Assembly (NCBI RefSeq): GCF_030646615.1
Contig: NZ_JAUSLG010000002.1
Location: 1-64,000, forward strand
Source of the DNA: Phenylobacterium sp.
GTDB lineage: Bacteria > Pseudomonadota > Alphaproteobacteria > Caulobacterales > Caulobacteraceae
Reading direction: 5' to 3'
Length of the DNA stretch: 64,000 nt
Shown: positions 1-10,238 of the stretch, in pieces
Position numbering within the stretch: the stretch's first letter is position 1
Layout: each line of letters begins with the position of its first letter
The notes under the pieces: generated by a model
What the model was told of the DNA's origin: nothing
Database searches by the model: none
Seen by the model: the letters and a program-made list of their open reading frames with translations, nothing else
Translations under genes and position numbers: made by a program

Positions 1-1166
<1,166 letters not shown>

Positions 1167-1167
<1 letters not shown>

Positions 1168-1622
1168 TGGCCACCTACCGGGCCACGGTCACCTGGCGGC
1201 TGTCGGCGGGGGAGGACTTTCCCGCCGGCCGCTACAGCCGCGGCCACGAACTCGTCTTCGACCGGGGCACCACCGTGCCCGGCACCGCCTCGCGCCATGT
1301 GGTGGGCAACAGGTGGTCGGTGGAAGGCGCGGTGGATCCCGAGCAGATGCTGGTCTCGGCCCTGTCGTCCTGCCACATGCTCACCTTCCTGCACCGGGCG
1401 CGGCTGGCGGGCTTTTCCGTCGCCGCCTATGCCGACGAGGCCGAAGGCGTGATGAGCGAGACCGCGCCGGGCCGCCAGGCGGTGACCAAGGTCACCCTGC
1501 ATCCGGTCATCGAATGGGCTGGCCCAGCCCCCGACGCCGAGACCCTGGCGCGCCTGCACCACGAGGCGCATGAGGAGTGCTTCATCGCCAATTCGGTGAA
1601 GACCGAGGTCGTGGTGGCCTGA
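1167..1622 (+). CDS. OsmC-family protein
   Basis: ATG overlaps the previous stop (TGATG); ...PEQMLVSALSSCHMLTFLHRARLAGF...ANSVKTEVVV is OsmC/Ohr-like. Confidence 0.85.
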
Positions 1623-1690
1623 GCGGCGGGCTTTCGCCCTGTCGCCACCGGCGCCGGGGCGGGTGACGGCGGCATGGCGCGCCGCCCCCA

Positions 1691-1719
1691 AAGAAAAAGG
1701 CCCCGCCGGAGCGGGGCCT
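1691..1719 (-). terminator. Rho-independent terminator downstream of the deoxyhypusine synthase-like gene
   Basis: Minus strand reads AGGCCCCGC-TCCG-GCGGGGCCT followed by TTTTTCTT; 9-bp perfect stem plus U-tract, just after the stop at 1725. Confidence 0.85.
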
Positions 1720-1724
1720 GATCC

Positions 1725-2783
1725 TTAGGCCGTCTTTTCGAACAGCTTGTTCCAGCGGCGGCGCTCGCGGGTCTTCCACGAGCCCCGGTGCCAGGCGTCC
1801 GAGGCGATCAGCGGCACCACGGTGGTGGCCTCGGCGAAGACCATCTGTTCCCAGGTGACGTCGACCTTGCCCCAGGAGCAGGCCTCCTGCAGCGTCGAGG
1901 ACGAGCAGGCGCCGTCACGCACATCGGCCACCGTCAGCTGGATGGCGTATTTGTGCATGTCCACCTCTTTCCCGAGGATTTCGGCGCAGACCACCGTGTC
2001 CTGGGCGAATTTCTTGGGCACGCCGCCGCCGACCATGAACAGGCCGGTGGTGCCAGCGGCGATCTTCACATCGGTCAGCTCGCGGAAGTCGGCGATGGAA
2101 TCGATGGTGAGGTAGGGCTTGCCCGCCTTCATCTGTTCCACCTGGTGCTTCACCAGGCCAAAGCCCGCCGAGGAGTCGGTGAAGGCCGGGCAGAAGATCG
2201 GCACGCCTTCCTCATAGGCCGTCTGGATCAGCGAGCCGGGCTTCTTGGCGTTGCCCGCCGCCAGCCACTTGCCCATCTCCCAGATGAATTCCCGCGAGGA
2301 ATAGGGCCGCGGCTCCAGCTGGTCGGTGATCTCCTTGATCACCGCGTCGCAGGTCTGCAGCTCTTCCTCATCGATATAGGTGTCGTAGATCCGGTCGATA
2401 TAGAGGGCGCGCAGGTCGCGGTCGTCCACCGGCTCTTTCGCCTGGTAGTGCTTGAAGCCCAGGGCTTCGAAGAAGTCCATGTCCACGATGGAGGCGCCGG
2501 TGGCGACCACGGCGTCGATCAGGCCGTACTTCACCATGTCGCGATAGATGTGCATGCAGCCGCCGGCGCTGGTCGAGCCGGCGAGCGTCAGCCAGGTGGA
2601 GCAGGAGGGATCTTCAAGCGCCATCGAGAAGATGTCGGCGGCCCGGGCGGTGTCGCGGCTGGTGAAGCTCATCTGACGCATGGCGTCGATGATCGGGCGG
2701 GCGTCGTACTGATCGATGGCCACGTGCTCGACGGTGGACGACAGCAGCTCGGCCTTGCGGTTGGACTGAACCTCAGCGTTCAT
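1725..2783 (-). CDS. Deoxyhypusine synthase-like protein (bacterial DHS homologue; possible polyamine enzyme)
   Basis: 352 aa; STSAGGCMHIYRDMVKYGLIDAVVATGASIVDMDFFEALG and EACSWGKV resemble the DHS family, including the SWGK catalytic-lysine region. Confidence 0.88.
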   Translation of the reverse strand: MNAEVQSNRKAELLSSTVEHVAIDQYDARPIIDAMRQMSFTSRDTARAADIFSMALEDPSCSTWLTLAGSTSAGGCMHIYRDMVKYGLIDAVVATGASIVDMDFFEALGFKHYQAKEPVDDRDLRALYIDRIYDTYIDEEELQTCDAVIKEITDQLEPRPYSSREFIWEMGKWLAAGNAKKPGSLIQTAYEEGVPIFCPAFTDSSAGFGLVKHQVEQMKAGKPYLTIDSIADFRELTDVKIAAGTTGLFMVGGGVPKKFAQDTVVCAEILGKEVDMHKYAIQLTVADVRDGACSSSTLQEACSWGKVDVTWEQMVFAEATTVVPLIASDAWHRGSWKTRERRRWNKLFEKTA

Positions 2784-2887
2784 TCTCTTGGAGTCCTAGA
2801 GTTTGAGCGCCCGTCCATGGAGAAAGGAGGCGACCGGGACGGAGCGACCGGTCGCGTCTCATGCGTGTGTGCGTCGACCCTAACGCC

Positions 2888-4141
2888 CTAGCGCCGACGA
2901 CGTTTCTTGCCCCGCGCCCGCGACAGCTTGACGACATTCTGGTTCTCGCTGCGCGGCACCGGGATGGAGCGGCGGGCCAGCCCATACATCGAGGCCATGG
3001 GCGGATCATCCACCGCCACGGTCTCGGTGTCGCCGAAGCCGTTGAAGCGGGTGTTCATCGCCACCCCATAGGCGCCGAGCATGCCGATCTCGACATAGTC
3101 CCCCTCGCGCACATCCTCGGGCAGCCAGAAGGGGCCCGGCATGTGGTCCAGGGAATCGCAGGTCGGGCCATAGAAGCGGTAGGGCTTCAGTGGGCCCTCG
3201 ACCTCGCGGGCCTCGCCGTCCTCACACCGGATCAGCTTCACCGGGAAGGGCCACTTGGTGTGGGTGGCGTCGAACAGGCTGCCATAGGAGCCGTCGTTCA
3301 GATAAAGGGCGTCGCCCTTGCGCAGCTCGACGGCGGTCAGCACCGAGGAGGCTTCCGCCACCAGGGCCCGGCCCGGCTCGCACCACAGCTCGGTGGTCTC
3401 GTGGACCATCATTTCGGCGAAGCCGCGGTCGATGGAGTCCATGTAGTCGGCCATGGCCGGCGGAACCATGCCGGGATAGACCGACGGGAAGCCGCCGCCC
3501 ACATCGACCACGTCGGCGAACACGCCGGCGCGGACCAGCGCCCGGGAGGCCTGGCTCATGGCCGCCTGATAGGCGGTGGGCCGCATGCACTGGCTGCCCA
3601 CATGGAAGGAGACGCCCATCAGCTCTTGGGTCGCCCGGCGGGCGGCCAGCAGCAGGTCGGGCGCCTCGTACATGTCGACGCCGAACTTGCCGGAGAGGGA
3701 ATAGGCCGCGCCCTCGGCCGCGACGCCCAGGCGAACCATCAGGTTCAGGTCCTTGGCGTGGCCGGTGGCGTCGAGGATCTTGGCCCGTTCTTCGTGCGTA
3801 TCGAGCGCGAAGGTCCGCACCCCATGGTCGAAATAGGCCGTGGAGATCGAGCGGCGGCTCTTGACCGGATGCATGAAGGCCATGCGCGCGCCGGGGGCGT
3901 GCTTGGCCACCAGCTCGATTTCCGGAACCGACGCCACGTCGAATGCGCGCACCCCGTTCGCCGCGAGGGTTTCAAGCACCCACGGCGAAGGATTGGCCTT
4001 CACAGCGTAGAAGACGTCGCCTTTGAAATTGTCCTGGAACCAGCGCGCCGCTAGGGCCACGGCGTCCGGTCGCGCAAAGGCGACAGGACGTTCCGGTGAC
4101 CGCTCACGGACCAGGTCCAGGGGCGTATGGTACTTATGCAC
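2888..4141 (-). CDS. Type III PLP-dependent ornithine/lysine decarboxylase
   Basis: FYAVKANPSPWVLETLAANGVRAFDVASVPEIELV, ...VGSQCMRP..., CDSLDHMPGPFWLPEDVREGDYVEIGMLGAYG; GTG start (VHKYHTPLDLV) preferred over the longer ORF starting at 4234. Confidence 0.88.
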   Translation of the reverse strand: MHKYHTPLDLVRERSPERPVAFARPDAVALAARWFQDNFKGDVFYAVKANPSPWVLETLAANGVRAFDVASVPEIELVAKHAPGARMAFMHPVKSRRSISTAYFDHGVRTFALDTHEERAKILDATGHAKDLNLMVRLGVAAEGAAYSLSGKFGVDMYEAPDLLLAARRATQELMGVSFHVGSQCMRPTAYQAAMSQASRALVRAGVFADVVDVGGGFPSVYPGMVPPAMADYMDSIDRGFAEMMVHETTELWCEPGRALVAEASSVLTAVELRKGDALYLNDGSYGSLFDATHTKWPFPVKLIRCEDGEAREVEGPLKPYRFYGPTCDSLDHMPGPFWLPEDVREGDYVEIGMLGAYGVAMNTRFNGFGDTETVAVDDPPMASMYGLARRSIPVPRSENQNVVKLSRARGKKRRRR

Positions 4142-4362
4142 CTCACGCAACCCCCAACAGATTGTTGAACCCAATCCGGCGTTAGCAACGCTTTGGACAA
4201 CGGGGTCCGCCGGAGCCATGCGAAATAGGGGCATATGGATCGGATGTAAAGGGCGCGGGCCAGAGAACCTTGCGGCGTCGGGGGTCGGCGCGGGTTAAAT
4301 TCGCCTGCGCCCCCACGATCCTCGGCGCGTGGGGGCGCCGTGCTGGACCCCGCCGAACGCCC

Positions 4363-4380
4363 ATGTCATGAAACCGTCGT
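4363..4380 (+). promoter_or_regulatory. Putative Pho box upstream of phnC
   Basis: ATGTCAT-GAAA-CCGTCGT; two 7-mers with 4-bp spacing matching CTGTCAT-N4-CTGTCAT (6/7 and 5/7), 64 bp upstream of the phnC start. Confidence 0.5.
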
Positions 4381-4444
4381 GGGGCTCGGCGACACACGCG
4401 GGTTATGAGTCCGGCCGCCGACGTCCAGGGGATATTCGCCGTAC

Positions 4445-5239
4445 ATGTCTGACGCTGCCGTCCTTTCGGTGCGCCAAGTGTCGAAGAGTTTCGGATCCCG
4501 CCGCGCGCTGGACACCGTCTCGATCGACGTCGCCCGTGGTGAGATGATCGCCCTGATCGGTCCTTCGGGATCGGGCAAGTCCACCCTGCTGCGCGCCATC
4601 AACGGCCTGGCCCCCATCGACAAGGGCGCCGGCCGTATCGAGGCCTTTGGCGACCAGGTGCAGGCTGATGGCCGGGTGGACCACAATGTCCGCCGCACCC
4701 GCATCCGCATCGGCATGATCTTCCAGCAGTTCAACCTGGTGGGCCGGCTGACCCTGTTCACCAATGTGGCCATGGGATCCCTGGGCCGGATCGGCTTCCT
4801 GCGCGGTCTGCTGGGCTTCTGGCCCGCCGAGACCAAGGGCGCCACCATGGCGGCGCTCGCCCGGGTAGGGGTGGCCGAATATGCCGGCCAGAGGGCGGGC
4901 ACCCTGTCGGGCGGCCAGCAGCAGCGGGCGGCCATTGCGCGCGCCCTGGTGCAGAAGGCCAAGATCATCCTGGCCGATGAGCCGGTGGCCTCCCTCGACC
5001 CCGTCTCGGCCCGTCGGGTGATGGAGATCCTGCGCGACCTCAACCGGGCCGACGGCCTCACCCTGATCGTCACCCTGCACCAGGTGGACTACGCCATGCG
5101 CTATTGCGACCGGGTGGTGGCCCTGAAGGCCGGCCAGGTGGTCTATGATGGTCCGCCGCGGGGCCTGGACCGCAAGCAGCTTATCGACATCTACGGTCCG
5201 GAATTCGAAGACGTCTTCTGGGAAGGAGCCCCCCAATGA
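4445..5239 (+). CDS. phnC: Phosphonate/phosphite-type ABC transporter ATP-binding protein
   Basis: Walker A GPSGSGKSTLLRAING, LSGGQQQRAAIARALVQ; followed by phnD and phnE. Confidence 0.9.
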   Translation: MSDAAVLSVRQVSKSFGSRRALDTVSIDVARGEMIALIGPSGSGKSTLLRAINGLAPIDKGAGRIEAFGDQVQADGRVDHNVRRTRIRIGMIFQQFNLVGRLTLFTNVAMGSLGRIGFLRGLLGFWPAETKGATMAALARVGVAEYAGQRAGTLSGGQQQRAAIARALVQKAKIILADEPVASLDPVSARRVMEILRDLNRADGLTLIVTLHQVDYAMRYCDRVVALKAGQVVYDGPPRGLDRKQLIDIYGPEFEDVFWEGAPQ

Positions 5240-6294
5240 TCCGCCGCAGCCTCCTCGCCGCCGGCCTGATGGTCGCCCTTGGCCTCAGCGCCTGTTCGGA
5301 ACGCGCCGACACCGCCGGCGCCGCGCCGCAAGTGCTGAACTTCTCGGTCCTGGCCACGGAGAACTCCACCAGCCTGGACACCTTCTGGCGGCCGATCCTG
5401 GCCGACATGGAGAAGGAGATCGGCATTCCGGTGAAGCCCTTCTACGGCTCCAACTACACCGCGCTGATCGAGGCCCTGCGGTTTGGCCAGACCGATGTGG
5501 GCTGGTTCTCCAACCTGTCGGGGCTGGAGGCCGTGCGCCGGGCCGACGCCGAGATCTTCGCCCGCACCTTCGATCCCTCCGGCGAGGATGGCTATCGCTC
5601 GGTGCTGATCGCCACGGCGGCCAGCGGCCTGACCCTGGAAGACGTGCTCAAGTGCGACAAGACCCTCGACTTCGGGATCGGCGACGCCAAGTCCACCTCG
5701 GGCACGCTGGCGCCCATGACCTATCTGTTCGCGCCGCAGAACATCGAGCCGGAGAAGTGCTTCAAGCAGGTCCGGGCCGCCAATCACCAGGCCAACCTGT
5801 TCGCCGTGGCCAATGGCGTGCTTGACGTGGCCACCAACAACTCCACCGCCATCCGCCTACAGGGCATCCGCGACCAGGAAAACCGCGCCAACGGCCAGCC
5901 CACCGTGGTCGACAAGGTCAATGTGATCTGGGAATCGCCCAAGCTGCCCGAGGACCCCATCGTCTGGCGCAAGGACCTGGACCCGGCGGTCAAGGAAAAG
6001 GTCCGTCAGTTCTTCCTGACCTATGGCAAGGGCGAAGGCCCCGAGGCCGAGCGCCAGCGCAAGCTGCTCTCGGCCATCTCCATCGGCGGCTTCCTGCCGG
6101 CCGACGCCACCCATCTGCTGCCGGTGCGCGAGATGGAGGCCACCGAGGCCCTGCTGAACGCCAGGAACGCCGGCGACCAGGCCCGCATCGCCGAGGCCCA
6201 GACCACCCTCGACGCCATCCGGGCCGAGCGCGAGACCCTGGACGCCCGGGCTGGCGAGGCCGCCGCGCCGCCGGCCCAGGCGCCTGCGCCCTGA
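5236..6294 (+). CDS. phnD: Phosphonate-type ABC transporter substrate-binding lipoprotein
   Basis: Lipobox LGLSACSE; PFYGSNYTALIEALRFGQTDVGWFSNLSGLEAVRRADAE; ATGA overlap with phnC. Confidence 0.9.
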   Translation: MIRRSLLAAGLMVALGLSACSERADTAGAAPQVLNFSVLATENSTSLDTFWRPILADMEKEIGIPVKPFYGSNYTALIEALRFGQTDVGWFSNLSGLEAVRRADAEIFARTFDPSGEDGYRSVLIATAASGLTLEDVLKCDKTLDFGIGDAKSTSGTLAPMTYLFAPQNIEPEKCFKQVRAANHQANLFAVANGVLDVATNNSTAIRLQGIRDQENRANGQPTVVDKVNVIWESPKLPEDPIVWRKDLDPAVKEKVRQFFLTYGKGEGPEAERQRKLLSAISIGGFLPADATHLLPVREMEATEALLNARNAGDQARIAEAQTTLDAIRAERETLDARAGEAAAPPAQAPAP

Positions 6295-6337
6295 CATCTG
6301 CGATCCGACATCTGCGATCTGACGCCTGCGCCCTGAA
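6282..6337. repeat. Four tandem degenerate 14-bp units (A-B-B-A order) across the phnD stop codon
   Basis: GCCTGCGCCCTGAC / ATCTGCGATCCGAC / ATCTGCGATCTGAC / GCCTGCGCCCTGAA read directly. Confidence 0.85.
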
Positions 6338-6358
6338 AAGACGAAGAGCCTGACGCCT

Positions 6359-7165
6359 GTGACCGACACCGCGACCAGCGCCGCCCTGAAGCCGCCCGCG
6401 CGGCCCATGGGTCAGTGGATCTTCGACGTCCTGCTGTGGGGCGGGATCGCCATCGTCCTGGCGGTCAGCTTCGGCCCCGCCGAGATCGAGAAGTTCCCGC
6501 GGCTGTTCTCCGGCTCGGACAATATGCGCGAGTTCGGCCGGGCCTTCGTCAATCCGGACTTCGAGCTTCTGCCCTTCTTCATCAGCCAGATGTGGCTGAC
6601 CATCCAGATGGCCATGTGGGGCACGGCGCTGGCCGTCTTCATCGCCGTGCCGCTGGGCCTGCTGGGCGCCCGCAACATCGCCCCGCCCGCCATCCAGTGG
6701 CCGGTGCGCCGGATCATGGACATCCTGCGCTCGGTGCCCGACCTGGTCATCGGCATGGTCTTCGTGGTCGCCGTCGGCCTTGGCCCCTTCGCCGGCGTCA
6801 TGGCCCTGGCGCTGAACACCGGCGGGGTGCTGGGCAAGCTGTTCTCCGAGGCCGTGGAGTCCATCGACAAGGGCCCGGTGGAGGGGGTGCGCGCCACCGG
6901 CGCCCACAAGCTGCAGGAGATCGCCTGGGGCGTGGTCCCGCAGGTCGCCCCGCTGTGGACCTCGTACGCCCTCTACCGCTTCGAATCCAACAGCCGAGCG
7001 GCCACCATCCTCGGCCTCATCGGGGCCGGCGGCATCGGCCAGATCCTGTTCGATAGCCTCAACAGCTTCAACTATTCCCGCGTCGCCGCCATCGCCCTGG
7101 TGATCGTCGTCGCCGTGACCCTGATCGACATCCTGTCCCAGGCCATCCGCTCGCGGCTGATCTAG
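6359..7165 (+). CDS. phnE: Phosphonate-type ABC transporter permease
   Basis: RRIMDILRSVPDLVIGMVFVVAVGLGPFAGVMALALNTGGVLGKLFSEAVE...; GTG start. Confidence 0.9.
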   Translation: MTDTATSAALKPPARPMGQWIFDVLLWGGIAIVLAVSFGPAEIEKFPRLFSGSDNMREFGRAFVNPDFELLPFFISQMWLTIQMAMWGTALAVFIAVPLGLLGARNIAPPAIQWPVRRIMDILRSVPDLVIGMVFVVAVGLGPFAGVMALALNTGGVLGKLFSEAVESIDKGPVEGVRATGAHKLQEIAWGVVPQVAPLWTSYALYRFESNSRAATILGLIGAGGIGQILFDSLNSFNYSRVAAIALVIVVAVTLIDILSQAIRSRLI

Positions 7166-7188
7166 AACGGGCGCCTGAAGGCCCTGAC

Positions 7189-8235
7189 ATGCTGAACTGG
7201 ATCTACGAGGCGCTGGGCGAACATTGGGGCCCGCTTCGCCTCTTTGACTCGTTCTTCTTCCTGGCGGCCGCAGGTTTTTCAGCCGCCGCCCTGGCCACCT
7301 GGCTCGCGCTGCCCAGGCTTTGGGGACACCTGCCCACTGACCGGGGTCGGGCCTTCGCTGTCGACGCAGACCAGAGCGTCGGCAAGCCGGTCAGCGCAGG
7401 CCTGATCTTCGTCAGCATCTTCGCGCTCGCCGCCCTGGTTTTCGTGCCCCTGGACGCGCGGCCCCTGCTGACCCTGCCCCTGGTGCTGGCGGCCATGGTC
7501 GTCGGCTATCTGGACGACCGCCGCGGGGGATTCTCCGAGTATCAGCTCGCCGCCATGGACCTGGTCATCGCTATCGGCGCAGCCGTGACCATCCACGGCC
7601 TCCTCCCGGCCACCCTGTGGCTGCCACTCTGGCCGGCGGTGATCGTGCTGCCGGCCTGGATGGCGATCCCCCTGGCCACTGGCGTGATCTGGCTGGCGAT
7701 CAACGCCACCAATTGCTCCGACGGGGTGGACGGCGTCTCGGGCAGTCTCAGCGGCACGGCCATGATGCTGCTGGGGGGCCTGCTCTACGCGGTCATCGGC
7801 AGCGAAGTGGTGGCCCGCCATCTGGGCGTACCCTTCAACGCCGACGGCGCGAGTTGGGCGATCATGGCCTTCGTCATGGTAGGCTGCGTGGCGGGCTACC
7901 TCTGGTACAATGCGCCGCCTAGCCAGGTGCTGATGGGCGATGCTGGCTCCCGGCCCATCGGCCTGATGATCGGCATGCTCGTCGTCGCCACCAATAGTCC
8001 GGTCTTTCTTGTGCTCGTGGGCTCCATGCTGCTGCTGAATGGCGCCACCGGCCTCCTGAAGGTCGCTCTGATGCGCTTCTTTGGCCTGCGAGTTCTGAGC
8101 CGCGTCCGCTTCCCTCTTCACGACCATTGCCGCAAAGAGCTGGGCTGGTCCAACAGCCAGGTCCTCGTTCGCTTCATGTTGGTGCACCTCGCCGTCTCGG
8201 CCCTGCTGGTGACGCTCGCCCTGAAGGTCCGCTGA
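7189..8235 (+). CDS. MraY/WecA-like glycosyltransferase family 4 protein (polyprenyl-phosphate sugar-1-phosphate transferase family)
   Basis: NATNCSDGVDGVSGS, LMGDAGSRPIG and many TM segments; C-terminal FPLHDHCRKELGWSNSQVLVRF is MraY-like. Confidence 0.82.
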   Translation: MLNWIYEALGEHWGPLRLFDSFFFLAAAGFSAAALATWLALPRLWGHLPTDRGRAFAVDADQSVGKPVSAGLIFVSIFALAALVFVPLDARPLLTLPLVLAAMVVGYLDDRRGGFSEYQLAAMDLVIAIGAAVTIHGLLPATLWLPLWPAVIVLPAWMAIPLATGVIWLAINATNCSDGVDGVSGSLSGTAMMLLGGLLYAVIGSEVVARHLGVPFNADGASWAIMAFVMVGCVAGYLWYNAPPSQVLMGDAGSRPIGLMIGMLVVATNSPVFLVLVGSMLLLNGATGLLKVALMRFFGLRVLSRVRFPLHDHCRKELGWSNSQVLVRFMLVHLAVSALLVTLALKVR

Positions 8236-8281
8236 GCACCATCAGCCTCATCGGCGCGGCGGCTGATCTCGAACGGGCGGG

Positions 8282-8992
8282 CTAGCCGACCAGCCCCCTC
8301 AGCGCCCTGGGTCGGTCGAACCGGCTGTTATCGATCACCACATCGGCCCGGGCGGCGGGATCGACTTCGACGGCATAGAGGTCTTCGGACACTACGTAGC
8401 GGTCGCGCATCACCGTCCCGTCGCCGCCGTCCCGCGCCAGGCCCCGGGCGATGGAGTCCGTCGTGGCGATCTCGAGCCAGATTCGCAGGTCCCAGTGGTC
8501 GTCAAGCTCGGCTCGGAAGGCGAAGACGCCGTCCACCACGAGGATCGCGTCGGGCGCCGCCCGCACCCGCGTCCCGGAATGGTCGATCTGAGTGCGGGGA
8601 TCGATCGAACAGAGGGCGCACATCCCGTCTCCCGCCATCGGGGTCAGAAGCAGGCGGCGCACGGCGTCATAGTCGAAGGCGTTCCGGTAATAGCCCTCAC
8701 CGCTTTCGCGATCATACAGGCCTCGGTCGCGCCAGGGCCGCTTGAAGTCGTCGAGGCTGGCCCGCAGGACGGGCCGCCCCCTTGCGGCCAGCGCGTGGGC
8801 CAACTCGTGGCCGAACGACGTCTTTCCGGACGCCGTGCGGCCGTCCACCGCCACCTTGAGCCGTCCCGATCCCAGGGCGCACACCTGTTGCGCTACGACA
8901 GCCAGCAGTCGCAGCCGCTCGTCTGAGGTCTCCGTCGGCAGAGGCTGAGCCCAGGTGGAGGCCGAATTCTGTATGGGCGCCCGGGCTGTCAT
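8282..8992 (-). CDS. Uridine kinase-like P-loop kinase
   Basis: VAVDGRTASGKTSFGHELAHAL (Walker A), RASLDDFKRPWRDRGLYDRESGEGYYRNAFDYDAVRRLLL. Confidence 0.75.
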   Translation of the reverse strand: MTARAPIQNSASTWAQPLPTETSDERLRLLAVVAQQVCALGSGRLKVAVDGRTASGKTSFGHELAHALAARGRPVLRASLDDFKRPWRDRGLYDRESGEGYYRNAFDYDAVRRLLLTPMAGDGMCALCSIDPRTQIDHSGTRVRAAPDAILVVDGVFAFRAELDDHWDLRIWLEIATTDSIARGLARDGGDGTVMRDRYVVSEDLYAVEVDPAARADVVIDNSRFDRPRALRGLVG

Positions 8993-9098
8993 GTTCCCAG
9001 GCTACCACCTCGGTCAGATTCAGCGAACGCGGTTGCGCAACTCCCGCATTTGGGCCTGACTGGTTTGAGTCGTGCGCCAAACCTGCCAAGCTGGCGGC

Positions 9099-9452
9099 AT
9101 GTTCAGCGCGCCCTTCGTCACAGGCATTACGGTTCTGGTGCTGGCGGCCATGTCGCTGGCCTTTGCGCGTCGTGTTCCGGCAGGCATGAAGCTGCCCATG
9201 CAGTGGGGGCTCGACCGCAAGCCGACCTGGTCGGCGCCACGGGGGATCGCCCTGGCCATCACCCCGTTGCTGGCGGCCTTCACCCTCACCCCGTTCAGCC
9301 TGGCCAGCCTCTGGGTGGAGCCCGACGAGCGGCTTGAATTCCGTCTGGTGCTGGCCTTGGTCAGCCTGGCCTACATCGCCGTCCACGCCCTGCACCTGTA
9401 TCTGATGACGCGGTGGCTGAGGTCGCAGTCGGGGACGTCGGACGTCCCGTAA
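9099..9452 (+). CDS. Small membrane protein, DUF1648-like motif
   Basis: MKLPMQWGLDRKPTWSAPRG followed by three hydrophobic segments. Confidence 0.55.
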   Translation: MFSAPFVTGITVLVLAAMSLAFARRVPAGMKLPMQWGLDRKPTWSAPRGIALAITPLLAAFTLTPFSLASLWVEPDERLEFRLVLALVSLAYIAVHALHLYLMTRWLRSQSGTSDVP

Positions 9453-9461
9453 ACGGGGTCA

Positions 9462-10229
9462 TCAGCCCCCGAAGCGGTCGCCCAGATAGACGCGGCGGAC
9501 TTCGGGATTGTCGATGATCTCGGCCGGCGAGCCTTCGAACAGCAGCTCGCCCGCATGGATGATCGCGGCCCGGTCGATGATGTCCAGGGTCTCGCGGACA
9601 TTGTGGTCGGTGATCAGGATGCCGATGCCCCGGGTCTTCAGATAGGTGATGACCTCGCGGATGTCGGCGATGGCCAGGGGGTCGATCCCGGCGAAGGGCT
9701 CGTCCAGCAGCATGAAGGACGGCTCGCTGGCCAGCGCCCGGGCGATCTCCACCCGCCGCCGCTCGCCGCCGGAGAGCGAGATGGCCGGGGCGTCGCGCAG
9801 GTGCTCGATATGCAGCTCTTCCAGCAGCTGGTTGACGGTGGCGCGGGCCTTGGCCCCGTCCCGCTCACGCAGCTCGACCACGGCCATGACGTTCTGGGCC
9901 ACGGTCATGCCGCGGAAGATCGAGGTCTCCTGCGGCAGATAGCCCAGGCCCATCCGGGCGCGCTGGTACATGGGCTGGGAGGTGATGTTCTCGCCGTCCA
10001 GATAGATGGCGCCGTAGTCGACGGCGATCAGGCCGGTGATCATGTAGAAGCAGGTGGTCTTGCCCGCCCCGTTGGGACCGAGCAGGCCCGCCACCTCGCC
10101 GCGGGCCAGGCGCAGGGAGACGCCCTTGACCACGGGGCGGCCGCGATAGGACTTGCCGATATTGTCGACCACCAGGCCTTCGCCCAGCGCCGCCGCGGGG
10201 GCTTTCGTCGCCATCGTCTTGTCCAGCAC
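9462..10229 (-). CDS. lptB: LPS export ABC transporter ATP-binding protein
   Basis: GPNGAGKTTCFYMITGLI..., LGYLPQETSIFRGMTVAQNVMAV, SLSGGERRRVEIARAL; adjacent to lptA and lptC. Confidence 0.93.
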   Translation of the reverse strand: MLDKTMATKAPAAALGEGLVVDNIGKSYRGRPVVKGVSLRLARGEVAGLLGPNGAGKTTCFYMITGLIAVDYGAIYLDGENITSQPMYQRARMGLGYLPQETSIFRGMTVAQNVMAVVELRERDGAKARATVNQLLEELHIEHLRDAPAISLSGGERRRVEIARALASEPSFMLLDEPFAGIDPLAIADIREVITYLKTRGIGILITDHNVRETLDIIDRAAIIHAGELLFEGSPAEIIDNPEVRRVYLGDRFGG

Positions 10230-10238
10230 GCGGGTCTC

